From IMG/VR virus record IMGVR_UViG_3300035034_001463, positions 22,271 to 86,270 of that record: a stretch of DNA of 64,000 nt. One strand, written 5' to 3'. A program made the translations under genes and the position numbers. Under the pieces are notes generated by a model, which saw only the letters and a program-made list of their open reading frames with translations, was not told the origin of the DNA and searched no databases. Every line of letters starts with the position of its first letter. Within the stretch, counting starts at the first letter, position 1. Below are positions 8,698 through 16,908 of the stretch, piece by piece. Origin of the DNA: a virus.

Positions 8698-8998
8698 CAT
8701 CTTTTAGATGTAAAATTCTTTGGCAATTTGCACAAACCGTTTTTAAGTTTGTTAATCGACAGTTGTCAAGATTTCCATCTATATGAAAAACATTAAACTG
8801 TTCCGAGTGTTTACTTTTAAATCCACACTTTTCGCATTCTGATTTTTTAACGTATCCCTTCTGTTTCCATCTTGGGATCCCGTGACCTGTTCCTCCGTGT
8901 TTGAGGCAAATCTCGCATTTCTTTCTATAAAATGTTCGTCCTTCTTTTTTATAATTAACTGCGGCAGCACGCATTCCGCATATACAAAGTGGTCTCAT
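8657..8998 (-). CDS. HNH homing endonuclease (small, cysteine-knuckle type)
   Basis: Free-standing HNH nuclease of 113 residues, a type common in T4-like marine phages. Cysteine pairs occur at CICG, CEIC, CEKCGFKS and CANC, and the catalytic segment reads FHIDGNLDNCRLTNLKTVCA. It probably cuts a homologous site in competing phages to spread itself. It sits between the kinase and the sheath gene on the strand opposite to both, overlaps the kinase 3' end, and has a late-type box ending 4 bases before its ATG. Confidence 0.88.
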   Translation of the reverse strand: MRPLCICGMRAAAVNYKKEGRTFYRKKCEICLKHGGTGHGIPRWKQKGYVKKSECEKCGFKSKHSEQFNVFHIDGNLDNCRLTNLKTVCANCQRILHLKDAKTWKQGDLRPDF

Positions 8999-9002
8999 AA
9001 CT

Positions 9003-9010
9003 TATTTAAT
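9003..9010 (-). promoter_or_regulatory. Late-type box ATTAAATA ending 4 bases before the HNH ATG
   Basis: On the minus strand ATTAAATA is followed by AGTT and then ATG (8998). The same spacing occurs at other genes in the window and predicts a leaderless transcript. Confidence 0.4.
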
Positions 9011-9072
9011 CAAACTAAACCTTTAGTGCCCCTTTATCACATGATATAAGAGTTATTTTTTCTTCCCATCAA

Positions 9073-9080
9073 CTAAATAT
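9073..9080 (+). promoter_or_regulatory. Late-type promoter for the tail sheath gene (CTAAATAT)
   Basis: CTAAATAT lies 45 bases before the sheath ATG. The leader contains GAAGGAG 7 bases before ATG. This is the usual leadered layout for a highly expressed structural gene. Confidence 0.6.
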
Positions 9081-9125
9081 AGATGAGACAGACGACATTC
9101 TTATATAGTCGAAGGAGAACAAAAG

Positions 9126-12100
9126 ATGGCATTAGTATCACCAGGTGTAGAAGTAAGCGTAATTAACGATAGTTTTTACACTCCAGCGGAACCGGGCACT
9201 GTTCCAATGGTTTTCATTGCAACAGCACAAGATAAATCAAATCCAGCAGGAACCGGAACTGCATCAGGCACGCTTAAAGCGAATGCCGGAGTACCTTATT
9301 TGCTTACATCACAGCGTGATGCTTCCGAAACGTTTGGGGATGCAATATTTAAGACCGACACTAACAATAATCCAATTCATGCAGGTGAACAGAATGAATA
9401 TGGATTGCAAGCACTTTATTCAATACTTGGTGTTTCTAATAGAGCGTGGGCAGTTCGTGCAGATATTGATTTAAGTGAAATTGAAGGAACTGCAAACGAA
9501 CCAGCAGGACCTCCTACAAATGGAACATATTGGTTTGACACACAGAATACTAGTTTTGGTGTTTTTGAATGGAACGGTAATCCTAAGACTACAACAGGTG
9601 GACAAAGTTTCTCCGTACAGGATGTTCTAGTTATAACCGATACTACAAGAGTTAGCAGCGGAGTTCCAAAGACTTCAGTTGGCGCAATTGGAGATTATGC
9701 TCTAGTTGCAACTACCACTCTTAACAAATTATTTTATAAAAATTCAACAGGTACATGGGTAGAAGTTGGAACAAGTGATTGGGCAGCAAGCTGGCCAACA
9801 GTACGTGGTACTGCAAGCAACCCAACTATAACAAACGGTGAAACTGTTGTAATTAATGGATCAACCGTTACAGCAAGTGGCACAACCGTAACTGTTCTTG
9901 CTAATGATATAAACAGTGCTTTGATATCTGGTGTTACAGCAGCAGCAGTTGATGGTTCACTTGAAATTTATACAAATGGTATTGACCTAACACTTGCTGA
10001 GGGAACTGGTTCCCTAGCAGCGGCAGGATTAACAGCTGGTGTATTTTATGCTCCAAAGATTCAAATTAGCAGACACACCAATGTACCACAATATAAACTA
10101 ACAGATACAAATTCTCGTCCAACAGGTTCTATTTGGGTTAAGACTACACAACCAAATGCAGGAGCAAGATGGAGAGTTAAGGTATATAACGGAGATACAT
10201 TACTTTTTGATAATGTAGAAGCTCCGCTTTATGCAGATAACCAAACTGCTATTTCTAATTTGGATCCAGCCGGCGGCGGATTAAATCTTGCAGTTGGTGA
10301 TCTTTATGTTAAGTATAATGATGCAGAAGACGAACCAGTTCTTGCAGATTTTAAGATATACCGTCGTAGGGCATCAGGTCGCACAACGATAACTTCAAGG
10401 GCAATCACAAGCAATATTTCAGCAGGTGCATTTAGCTTTGATATTTTTGAATCAGTAATTGGAAGTGCTTCATTAGCAGCAGATGTTACTGTAACAGGAA
10501 CGGCAACTGGTGCATCAAGCGATGCTGACGTAATAGCAGGTGCTATCAACTCAGCTGGATTGGTTAACATCGTAGCAAGCGTTGACGCAAGTAATAGGGT
10601 TGTAATTCAACATAAGTTAGGTGGTGAATTCCGTCTAAATGATACAATTGGAACACTTTTAGAGATGGGATTCAGTGCATATGTTGATGCAAATAACGGT
10701 ACAGTAAATCTTTATACTGCTCCAGCTGGAGATTCAGCTTCGTCAGATTTCTTAGCAACAAATTGGCAAGTCCTTTCATATACTGCAAGCGAAGATGCTC
10801 CAACTGCACTTACAACTGACGGACGTCTTTGGTACTCATCAGTTGTTGATGAAGTTGATATAATGGTACATAATGGAAACACATGGGTTGGATACCTTGA
10901 TTCAACCAGTCCATTTTATGATGTAGACGATACGGCACAAACAGATCCAGCAGGACCAATTGTTGCTGCAACCGAACCTACAACACAAAGTGATGGTACT
11001 TCATTAGTAAATGGTGATCTTTGGATTGATACAGCAGATATTGAAAATTATCCTACAATTTATAAGTATGACGGTGCTCTACTTCAGTGGAACCTAGTTG
11101 ATAAAACAGATCAAACAACTGAAGACGGTATATTGTTTGACGACGCTCGTTATAATACTTCCGGAGCAAACAGTAATGTTGCAGGAGATATTGATGAGTT
11201 GTTAATAAGCAACTTTTTAGACTTTGATGCACCAGATCCTGCATTGTATCCAAGAGGAATGTTACTTTGGAATTTGCGTCGTTCAGGATTCAATGTAAAG
11301 CGTTTTGAGCGCAATTATATTGATGTAAATGACGACAATATAAGATTTAATAACGACGAAAGCATGGATGGTTATTATCCACATCGTTGGGTTACAGAAT
11401 CAGCAAATGACATAGACGGTAGTGGATCTTTTGGCCGTAAGGCACAACGTAAGGTTGTTGTACAGGCATTACAGGCATTGGTTAACAGCAATCAAGATAT
11501 CAGAGACGACGAATCAAGATTATTCAACTTAATGGCATGCCCAGGATATCCAGAATTGATCGGCGAAATGATCACTCTAAACTTTGATCGTGGACTAACG
11601 GCATTTGTCGTAGCAGACTCGCCTGCAAGGCTCACACCTGATGCTACTTCACTTAATAATTGGGGTACTAACGTTAATACTGTTGTAGAAGACAACGACG
11701 ACGGATTGGTGTCAAGAGACGAGTACATGGGCGTTTATTACCCTTGGGGCTTTACTAGTGATAACTTTGGTAACAACGTAGTTGTACCACCAAGCCACAT
11801 GATGCTACGCACAATTGCACTGAACGACCAAATTGCTTATCCTTGGTTTGCTCCGGCAGGAACCAGACGTGGCGGCATCACTAATGCAACTTCAACCGGT
11901 TATGTAAATAACGAAGGAGAATTTGTAGCAGTGGCTCTAAACGAAGGTCAAAGAGACACACTTTACTCAGTAGATGTGAATCCAATTACATTCATAACAG
12001 GCGCTGGACTTGTTGCTTACGGGCAAAAGACAAGAGCACGTGGTTCTTCATCACTTGATAGAATTAATGTTGCAAGACTGGTAGTTTACCTACGTAGACA

Positions 12101-12377
12101 GCTTACAACACTTTCTAAGCCATACTTGTTTGAACCAAATGATAAAATCACACGTGACGAAATTAAGCAGGCAGCAGAATCGTTGCTACTTGAATTAGTT
12201 GGACTAAGAGGAGTTTATGATTACTTGGTCGTATGTGACGAAACTAACAATACGCCATCTAGAATTGACAGGAATGAGCTATATTTAGATATTGCTATAG
12301 AACCAGTCAAAGCAGTTGAATTCATCTATATTCCATTGAGATTGAAGAATACTGGCGAAATAGCTGGTCTAGGTTAA
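9126..12377 (+). CDS. gp18: gp18 tail sheath protein (enlarged)
   Basis: The contractile sheath subunit. The N-terminus MALVSPGVEVSVINDS and the C-terminal third (RRQLTTLSKPYLFEPNDKIT, AIEPVKAVEFIYIPLRLKNT) match T4-like sheath proteins. LQALYSILGVSNRAWAVRAD is the conserved nucleotide-fold-like region near residue 110. At 1083 residues it is much longer than T4 gp18 (659). The extra length lies in the middle (about residues 160-700), with repeated beta-rich segments such as GTYWFDT, GSIWVKTT, GRLWYSS and GDLWIDT, which look like surface-exposed inserted domains. It is followed by gp19, as in T4. Confidence 0.95.
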   Translation: MALVSPGVEVSVINDSFYTPAEPGTVPMVFIATAQDKSNPAGTGTASGTLKANAGVPYLLTSQRDASETFGDAIFKTDTNNNPIHAGEQNEYGLQALYSILGVSNRAWAVRADIDLSEIEGTANEPAGPPTNGTYWFDTQNTSFGVFEWNGNPKTTTGGQSFSVQDVLVITDTTRVSSGVPKTSVGAIGDYALVATTTLNKLFYKNSTGTWVEVGTSDWAASWPTVRGTASNPTITNGETVVINGSTVTASGTTVTVLANDINSALISGVTAAAVDGSLEIYTNGIDLTLAEGTGSLAAAGLTAGVFYAPKIQISRHTNVPQYKLTDTNSRPTGSIWVKTTQPNAGARWRVKVYNGDTLLFDNVEAPLYADNQTAISNLDPAGGGLNLAVGDLYVKYNDAEDEPVLADFKIYRRRASGRTTITSRAITSNISAGAFSFDIFESVIGSASLAADVTVTGTATGASSDADVIAGAINSAGLVNIVASVDASNRVVIQHKLGGEFRLNDTIGTLLEMGFSAYVDANNGTVNLYTAPAGDSASSDFLATNWQVLSYTASEDAPTALTTDGRLWYSSVVDEVDIMVHNGNTWVGYLDSTSPFYDVDDTAQTDPAGPIVAATEPTTQSDGTSLVNGDLWIDTADIENYPTIYKYDGALLQWNLVDKTDQTTEDGILFDDARYNTSGANSNVAGDIDELLISNFLDFDAPDPALYPRGMLLWNLRRSGFNVKRFERNYIDVNDDNIRFNNDESMDGYYPHRWVTESANDIDGSGSFGRKAQRKVVVQALQALVNSNQDIRDDESRLFNLMACPGYPELIGEMITLNFDRGLTAFVVADSPARLTPDATSLNNWGTNVNTVVEDNDDGLVSRDEYMGVYYPWGFTSDNFGNNVVVPPSHMMLRTIALNDQIAYPWFAPAGTRRGGITNATSTGYVNNEGEFVAVALNEGQRDTLYSVDVNPITFITGAGLVAYGQKTRARGSSSLDRINVARLVVYLRRQLTTLSKPYLFEPNDKITRDEIKQAAESLLLELVGLRGVYDYLVVCDETNNTPSRIDRNELYLDIAIEPVKAVEFIYIPLRLKNTGEIAGLG

Positions 12378-12385
12378 GATAAATA
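12378..12385 (+). promoter_or_regulatory. Late promoter for the tail tube gene (GATAAATA)
   Basis: GATAAATA immediately follows the sheath stop codon. The tube ATG at 12407 has AAGGAGA in the short leader. Confidence 0.65.
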
Positions 12386-12406
12386 GTAGCAATAAGGAGA
12401 GAATAA

Positions 12407-13042
12407 ATGTCAATCTCATCACTATCAAAGATCACTGTTCCATTAGCGAGCGACCAATCAGCGGTCGCTCAGGGACAGCTGATGCCAAAGCTTCAGTATC
12501 GCTTTAGGGTAACACTGGAAAACTTTGGAGTAACAACACCAAGAACTGAACTTACTAAGCAAGTTGCGGATGTAACTCGACCAAACTTGTCGTTTGAAGA
12601 AATTACGATCGACGTTTATAACTCACGTAGTTATTTGGTTGGTAAGCATACTTGGGAACCAATTACTTTAAACTTGCGCGACGACGTCGGGGGAAACGTA
12701 CAAAAGCTCGTAGGCGAGCAAAATCAGAAACAATTCGACTTCCAAGAACAAGCAAGCGCAGCATCCGGTATCGACTATAAGTTTACCACAAGGATTGAAA
12801 TGCTTGATGGAGGTAATGGGCAATTCCAACCAACAGTACTTGAAACATGGGAACTTTACGGTTGTTTAGTACAGAATACTAACTGGAATTCATTAGCATA
12901 TAATTCAAATGAACCAGTATTGATTACATTGTCTATTCGTTATGATAATGCAGTACAGACACCACAAGGAACTGGTATTGGTACAAATGTTGGACGTACT
13001 GTCAATACACTTATTACAGGTGGTGGTCTTTCAACAGGCTAA
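12407..13042 (+). CDS. gp19: gp19 tail tube protein
   Basis: Forms the inner tube through which DNA passes. The sequence MPKLQYRFRVTLENFGVTTP, then VTRPNLSFEEITIDVYNSRS and WEPITLNLRDDVGGNVQKLV are characteristic of T4-like tube proteins. It has 211 residues against 163 in T4, with an added flexible C-terminal Gly/Thr tail. A late promoter precedes it and an intrinsic terminator follows, so it can be expressed as its own unit in high amounts. Confidence 0.95.
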   Translation: MSISSLSKITVPLASDQSAVAQGQLMPKLQYRFRVTLENFGVTTPRTELTKQVADVTRPNLSFEEITIDVYNSRSYLVGKHTWEPITLNLRDDVGGNVQKLVGEQNQKQFDFQEQASAASGIDYKFTTRIEMLDGGNGQFQPTVLETWELYGCLVQNTNWNSLAYNSNEPVLITLSIRYDNAVQTPQGTGIGTNVGRTVNTLITGGGLSTG

Positions 13043-13062
13043 TGCTTAAAGATAAGTAGATC

Positions 13063-13091
13063 AAGAGGGAACTTAGGTTCCCTCTTTTTTT
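13063..13091 (+). terminator. Intrinsic terminator after the tube gene
   Basis: AGAGGGAAC and GTTCCCTCT form a 9-bp perfect stem with a TTAG loop, followed directly by a run of T residues. It separates the sheath-tube unit from the next gene. Confidence 0.9.
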
Positions 13092-13094
13092 GAC

Positions 13095-13102
13095 GATAAA
13101 TA
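13095..13102 (+). promoter_or_regulatory. Late promoter GATAAATA ending 4 bases before ATG
   Basis: GATAAATACAATATG: the box and the start codon are 4 bases apart. With T4-type spacing, transcription would start at or within the ATG, giving a leaderless mRNA for the gene at 13107. Confidence 0.6.
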
Positions 13103-13106
13103 CAAT

Positions 13107-14231
13107 ATGAGTTTAATAAACGGCTTTCTCGATAATTTAGTATCAGGTACACTTAATCCTAAAGGTAATCTTGGGGATTTTAAACATTCGTCGTATCTAT
13201 ACAATGCAAACAGTTTTAGGTTAGCACCTAAAAGTAAATTTCTTTATCAGGTAGTATTTGAACTATCTCCTCAAGCACTGGCACTTAATCCTGTTCTCAG
13301 TAATAAACACAGAGAAGAAATTAATATGCTGGTTAAAGCAGTGGATTTACCAAAATTTCAAGCACAAAGTGAGATGAGAAATCAATACAATCGAAAAAAG
13401 AACTTTCAAACGTCTATAACATATGATCCGGTGCAAATAACACTACATGATGATAATTTTGGTGTTACTACCGCATTAATGGAAGCATACTATCGTTATT
13501 ATTATAAAGATGGAAATTATGTAGATGAGAGAACTACTTCATCCTTTGATCCTAGATCTTCATATAAAGGATCAGAAATAAACAGAAAAAAATATGGATT
13601 AGACAATGGATCGAGAAGACCATTCTTTCACCGTATTACAATATATCAATTAGCAAGACAAACCTATACAGGATTTTCATTAGTTAATCCGCTTATTACT
13701 CAATGGGGACATGATTCGTTAGATAATTCAGATAGTAGTCCTACTGCTAATCAAATGACGGTTGCGTATGAATCTGTGTTCTATTTAAGAGGTAATGTAA
13801 AACAAGGAGATCCAGCAGGATTTGCTACTACACATTATGATTTGACTCCGTCACCGTTACGAGTTGCAGGAGGAGGCACAAGCACTATTCTCGGCGCCGG
13901 CGGTGTTGCCGATGGTGTAGGGTCTATTCTTGATGACATTTCTTCTGGTAATTTTGGAATAGGAAGCATACTAAAAGGTGTTAATACATTCAATAATGCA
14001 AAGAAACTTACATCAGGTGGATTAAGAGAAGAAGGTTTAAATTTGTTAGGAACTGTTGCCACAGCAGCCGCTCCTGCATTGCTCGGATCAATAAGTAATA
14101 CTGTGTTTCCAAAATCATTAGGTAATGGTGGTAAAAATTCAATTACAACTGCAACTGGTGGAAATAGCAATCCGACTGATCCTGCTTATAGAGCAAGGAT
14201 AGAACAAGCAAGATTTAATAACGGAAGATAA
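13107..14231 (+). CDS. Tube-fold virion protein (gp19 paralogue, gp54/gp48-like)
   Basis: Probable virion structural protein of 374 residues. Residues 40-130 (KFLYQVVFELSPQ, MLVKAVDLPKFQAQSEMRNQ, ITYDPVQITLHDDNFGVTTA) follow the plan of tail-tube-fold proteins such as T4 gp19 and gp54. The C-terminal third is Gly/Ala-rich with possible helical hairpins (GLNLLGTVATAAAPALLGSI), which could anchor it in a complex. It follows the tube gene and precedes gp4. A baseplate tube initiator or cap is the best guess. The start is fixed by the strong late box just upstream. Confidence 0.6.
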   Translation: MSLINGFLDNLVSGTLNPKGNLGDFKHSSYLYNANSFRLAPKSKFLYQVVFELSPQALALNPVLSNKHREEINMLVKAVDLPKFQAQSEMRNQYNRKKNFQTSITYDPVQITLHDDNFGVTTALMEAYYRYYYKDGNYVDERTTSSFDPRSSYKGSEINRKKYGLDNGSRRPFFHRITIYQLARQTYTGFSLVNPLITQWGHDSLDNSDSSPTANQMTVAYESVFYLRGNVKQGDPAGFATTHYDLTPSPLRVAGGGTSTILGAGGVADGVGSILDDISSGNFGIGSILKGVNTFNNAKKLTSGGLREEGLNLLGTVATAAAPALLGSISNTVFPKSLGNGGKNSITTATGGNSNPTDPAYRARIEQARFNNGR

Positions 14232-14232
14232 C

Positions 14233-14601
14233 ATGACAAGTTCAGGAATAAACGAACAAAATAGAGATAGCGCATCAGAAGTAAAGGAATTTTATGATCG
14301 TTATTTTGTTAAGAAATTAACATATCCAGCTAATGAAATTGATGCAGTTTTTGGATTTTTTCGTAAAAGAGGCTTTGAAGAAGAAGCAGCAAGGTCTGTA
14401 TCCGCCGTATTATTACAACAGGCAAAGTTAGATGATATTAAAGTTTTTAAATTACTTGATACACTAACCGGACTAAATCAAGTACAATTAAATTCATTAG
14501 TAGCAGAGATTTTAAATTACAATAGACCAAAGTCAAGTACACTTGGTTATCGAGTACAAGACGAAACACAATGGAATGAATCCAGAAATATAATTGTCTA
14601 A
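14233..14601 (+). CDS. Conserved T4-like marine phage protein of unknown function
   Basis: A 122-residue mostly helical acidic protein. Recognisable conserved stretches are VKEFYDRYFVKKLTYPANEI, DAVFGFFRKRGFEEEAARSV and LVAEILNYNRPKSSTLGYR, which I recall in T4-like cyanophages next to gp4. No catalytic motif is visible. It overlaps gp4 by one base (TAATG), which suggests translational coupling and perhaps a role in head or tail completion. Confidence 0.6.
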   Translation: MTSSGINEQNRDSASEVKEFYDRYFVKKLTYPANEIDAVFGFFRKRGFEEEAARSVSAVLLQQAKLDDIKVFKLLDTLTGLNQVQLNSLVAEILNYNRPKSSTLGYRVQDETQWNESRNIIV

Positions 14602-15047
14602 TGTCAAGATACGCATCGGGTAAATATAATCTTAAAAATCCAGAAAAATATATAGGTAAATCGGTTCCTACTTACCGATCCGGTTGGGAATTTACATTTA
14701 TGAAATTCTGTGACGAACATCCTAATGTAGAACAATGGGCAAGTGAGTCAGTAAGAATACCTTATCGAAACCCACTAAGCGGAAAACAGACAATTTATGT
14801 ACCTGATTTTCTTGTTTCTTATGTTGACAAGAATAGCAAAAAACATGTTGAATTGATGGAAGTAAAACCAAAGAATCAATCGTTAAAAGAAAATTTAGGA
14901 AAAAGCAAACATAATCAGGCTGCGTGGTTGGTGAATCAGGCTAAGTGGGAAGCAGCAAAAGCATGGTGTAAACAAAGAGGAATATTCTTTCGAGTAGTAA
15001 CAGAAGACGACATCTTTGCAAGCACAAAAGGAAATAGCAGAAGATAA
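14601..15047 (+). CDS. gp4: gp4-like head completion protein
   Basis: Head completion protein of the T4 gp4 (gp50/gp65) family, with a nuclease-like fold thought to act on the packaged DNA end or connector. The text KYIGKSVPTYRSGWEFTFMK, then ASESVRIPYRNPLSGK, YVPDFLVSY and LMEVKPKNQ shows the E..D..EVK pattern of a TnsA/restriction-like core. It has 148 residues, as in T4 (150). Confidence 0.9.
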   Translation: MSRYASGKYNLKNPEKYIGKSVPTYRSGWEFTFMKFCDEHPNVEQWASESVRIPYRNPLSGKQTIYVPDFLVSYVDKNSKKHVELMEVKPKNQSLKENLGKSKHNQAAWLVNQAKWEAAKAWCKQRGIFFRVVTEDDIFASTKGNSRR

Positions 15048-15650
15048 ATGGCAGTTATAATAAAAGAACCTTATCATTGCACTTTTATTCATAATCCAAA
15101 AACAGGCGGTTCGAGTATTACTGCATGGCTTAAATCTAACTTTAATTGTAATACTACTAAACGACAAATGGGGGCAAATGTTGAACAGTCTAAAGAAATA
15201 TTTGGAGATTTAGGATGGACCTTTTCAACTGTAAGAAATCCTTGGAGATGGGCCGTAAGTTGGTACGAATTTAAATTAACTGAAAATCAAGAAAGAATGG
15301 AAAACCTAAATAATCCAAGATATTTTAATTCACATAAAAAGAAACATAATAAAGAATATCTAATTGAAACACAAAAATTTCTTGAATTAGGTTTTGAAAA
15401 TTGGTTATTTCAATCTAAACAAGGACCTCAATATCAAAATGTAATTCATTGTGATTATATAATGAAACAAGAAACTCTTTCAACGGATTTTAGATTAGTC
15501 CAGGATAGGTTAAATTGTTATACCGAATTACCAACCTTAGTACAATCTATCAAACTTAAACCATGGCGAGAATATTATACTCCTAAAACCGTTGATTTTA
15601 TAGCGAAAACCTACATCAAAGACATCAAAGAATTCAATTATCAATTTTGA
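15048..15650 (+). CDS. Sulfotransferase-family protein
   Basis: Likely transfers sulfate from PAPS to a carbohydrate. The 5'-phosphosulfate loop is FIHNPKTGGSSITAWL (residues 13-28), and the 3'-phosphate motif is FSTVRNPWRWAVSWY. At 200 residues it is close to bacterial and viral carbohydrate sulfotransferases. The ATG directly follows the gp4 stop. A sugar-modifying gene among virion genes suggests that a virion glycoprotein or the host surface polysaccharide is the acceptor; this is inference. Confidence 0.82.
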   Translation: MAVIIKEPYHCTFIHNPKTGGSSITAWLKSNFNCNTTKRQMGANVEQSKEIFGDLGWTFSTVRNPWRWAVSWYEFKLTENQERMENLNNPRYFNSHKKKHNKEYLIETQKFLELGFENWLFQSKQGPQYQNVIHCDYIMKQETLSTDFRLVQDRLNCYTELPTLVQSIKLKPWREYYTPKTVDFIAKTYIKDIKEFNYQF

Positions 15651-15653
15651 TAC

Positions 15654-15661
15654 GATAAATA
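15654..15661 (+). promoter_or_regulatory. Late promoter GATAAATA ending 4 bases before ATG
   Basis: GATAAATACAGTATG: same box, same 4-base gap and nearly same gap sequence as at 13095 and 21239. Confidence 0.6.
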
Positions 15662-15665
15662 CAGT

Positions 15666-15839
15666 ATGGAAATATATTGTAAAAATTGCGGACAATCATC
15701 TCATTGCAATGAACTTCTATTAGAGGATGTAAGAGATTGGCGAGGTGATCGCCTAGGACAAAAAGAAATCTGCTGTTCTTGCCAGTGTGAAAGGTGTACA
15801 AATGACCAAAAAATTAGAAGAGATCTTGAACCTTCCTGA
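15666..15839 (+). CDS. Small zinc-ribbon-like protein
   Basis: A 57-residue ORF, MEIYCKNCGQSSHCNELL..., with eight cysteines: CxxC at 5-8, C14, and the cluster CCxCxCxxC at 36-44. Such spacing fits one or two zinc sites. It starts 4 bases after a late-type promoter and its last 38 bases overlap the small terminase gene in another frame. The role is unknown; a DNA-binding or regulatory partner of packaging is possible. The codon structure and promoter make it more than a chance ORF. Confidence 0.65.
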   Translation: MEIYCKNCGQSSHCNELLLEDVRDWRGDRLGQKEICCSCQCERCTNDQKIRRDLEPS

Positions 15840-16314
15840 TTCAAAAGAAATCATTAAAAAAGAAGAAGATGAAAAGATAGCAATTAAGAAGTCTCAAGAA
15901 AAACAAGAACGAGATCGTCAAAAGAAAGCCATGACAGACATGGAAAAATTTGATAAGATCGCTGCTGCCCTTCCCCACGTAAGAGGATTAGATCAAAAAG
16001 CTGACGAAGAACTAGGTGACATTGCTCAGCGTGCTCTTAATTCTTATGAAGATTTAATGGATCTTGGTATGAACGTAGAAGGACGATATGCAGGTCGTAT
16101 CTTTGAAGTAGCAGGTAACATGCTCAAAACAAGTTTAGATGCTAAGGTTGCAAAGATTGATAAAAAATTAAAAATGGTAGATCTTCAACTTAAAAAAGAA
16201 AAAATAGACAATGATCGCGCTGGTAATACAACTGATGTTGTAAACGGAGATGGTTATGTAATAACTGATCGTAACAGTTTGATGAAGCAACTACGCGGCA
16301 ATGCTGATAAATAG
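15802..16314 (+). CDS. gp16: gp16-like terminase small subunit
   Basis: Small terminase, which recognises concatemeric DNA and stimulates the large subunit. A basic, charged N-terminus is followed by ALNSYEDLMDLGMNVEGRYA and IFEVAGNMLKTSLDAKVAKI, then KKLKMVDLQLKK, the coiled-coil core typical of cyanophage gp16. ATG at 15802 with AGGTG 7 bases upstream is preferred over a GTG at 15787. It has about 170 residues (T4: 164). It lies upstream of gp17, as in T4. Confidence 0.82.
   Translation: MTKKLEEILNLPDSKEIIKKEEDEKIAIKKSQEKQERDRQKKAMTDMEKFDKIAAALPHVRGLDQKADEELGDIAQRALNSYEDLMDLGMNVEGRYAGRIFEVAGNMLKTSLDAKVAKIDKKLKMVDLQLKKEKIDNDRAGNTTDVVNGDGYVITDRNSLMKQLRGNADK
16306..16313 (+). promoter_or_regulatory. 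Late promoter overlapping the gp16 stop codon (GATAAATA)
   Basis: The box is made by the last codons of gp16 (GCT GAT AAA TAG). The following gene starts at 16332 with AGGGG in the leader. Confidence 0.5.
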
Positions 16315-16331
16315 AACAACAGGGGAATAGA

Positions 16332-16907
16332 ATGAAAACCTTCTTTGATTACATCGCCGAAAGCGAAAAAGAATATAATTTTAAAATAAGAGTAGCCGGT
16401 CCAATGGGAGAAGGCATAACGGATAAGTTAAAATTGGCATTAACGAAATACGACCTAATTAGTGTTTCGGCTGGAACAAAGTCTCCAATACAAGAATCTC
16501 CTTTACATTTCCCACAAATACAAAATTGTGAAATACACACTCATGATGTAAAGGTAAGATATCCTGCAACAGCAGCGGTATTAAGAAAATATATTGGAGA
16601 TGTATTAGGAGTTACCGAATCACATATATTAGTTACTTCACCAACTGAACCTTACGAAGAGCTTATAGCAAATTCTGTAAAGGACAATGACGGAGTATAC
16701 GAGCCATTGTTGACAAAAACAGAAATGGGAAATTCGGATCCTAATGCACAACCTAAAGTAGGTACCCATCGAATAATGGATCTATTAAAAGAACTTGAAG
16801 TTGCAAGACAAGAACGAACAGAGGGCAACGCTATTGAAAACACTCCAGTTGGATCAAGCAAAGATATTTCCCCAGAACAAAATAACAAGCCGGTCATAGG
16901 AGGCTAA
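16332..16907 (+). CDS. Conserved phage protein between the terminase genes
   Basis: A 191-residue protein of a type I recall between gp16 and gp17 in marine T4-like phages. It begins MKTFFDYIAES, a leader-like start that resembles T4 head-protein propeptides, then YNFKIRVAGPMGEG, an alpha/beta domain with QNCEIHTHDVKVRYPATAAV and VLGVTESHILV, and a disordered tail. No enzyme motif is visible. A virion or prohead role is possible but unproven. Confidence 0.55.
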   Translation: MKTFFDYIAESEKEYNFKIRVAGPMGEGITDKLKLALTKYDLISVSAGTKSPIQESPLHFPQIQNCEIHTHDVKVRYPATAAVLRKYIGDVLGVTESHILVTSPTEPYEELIANSVKDNDGVYEPLLTKTEMGNSDPNAQPKVGTHRIMDLLKELEVARQERTEGNAIENTPVGSSKDISPEQNNKPVIGG

Positions 16908-16908
16908 A

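Noticed and set aside
13835-14170. Minus-strand Pro-rich ORF
   Set aside because: Antisense shadow of the Gly/Ala-rich C-terminus of the tube-fold protein.
15787-16314. UvsY assignment for the gene after gp4
   Set aside because: The helical core matches gp16 small terminase, it precedes gp17, and a better UvsY is found at 25652 next to UvsX.
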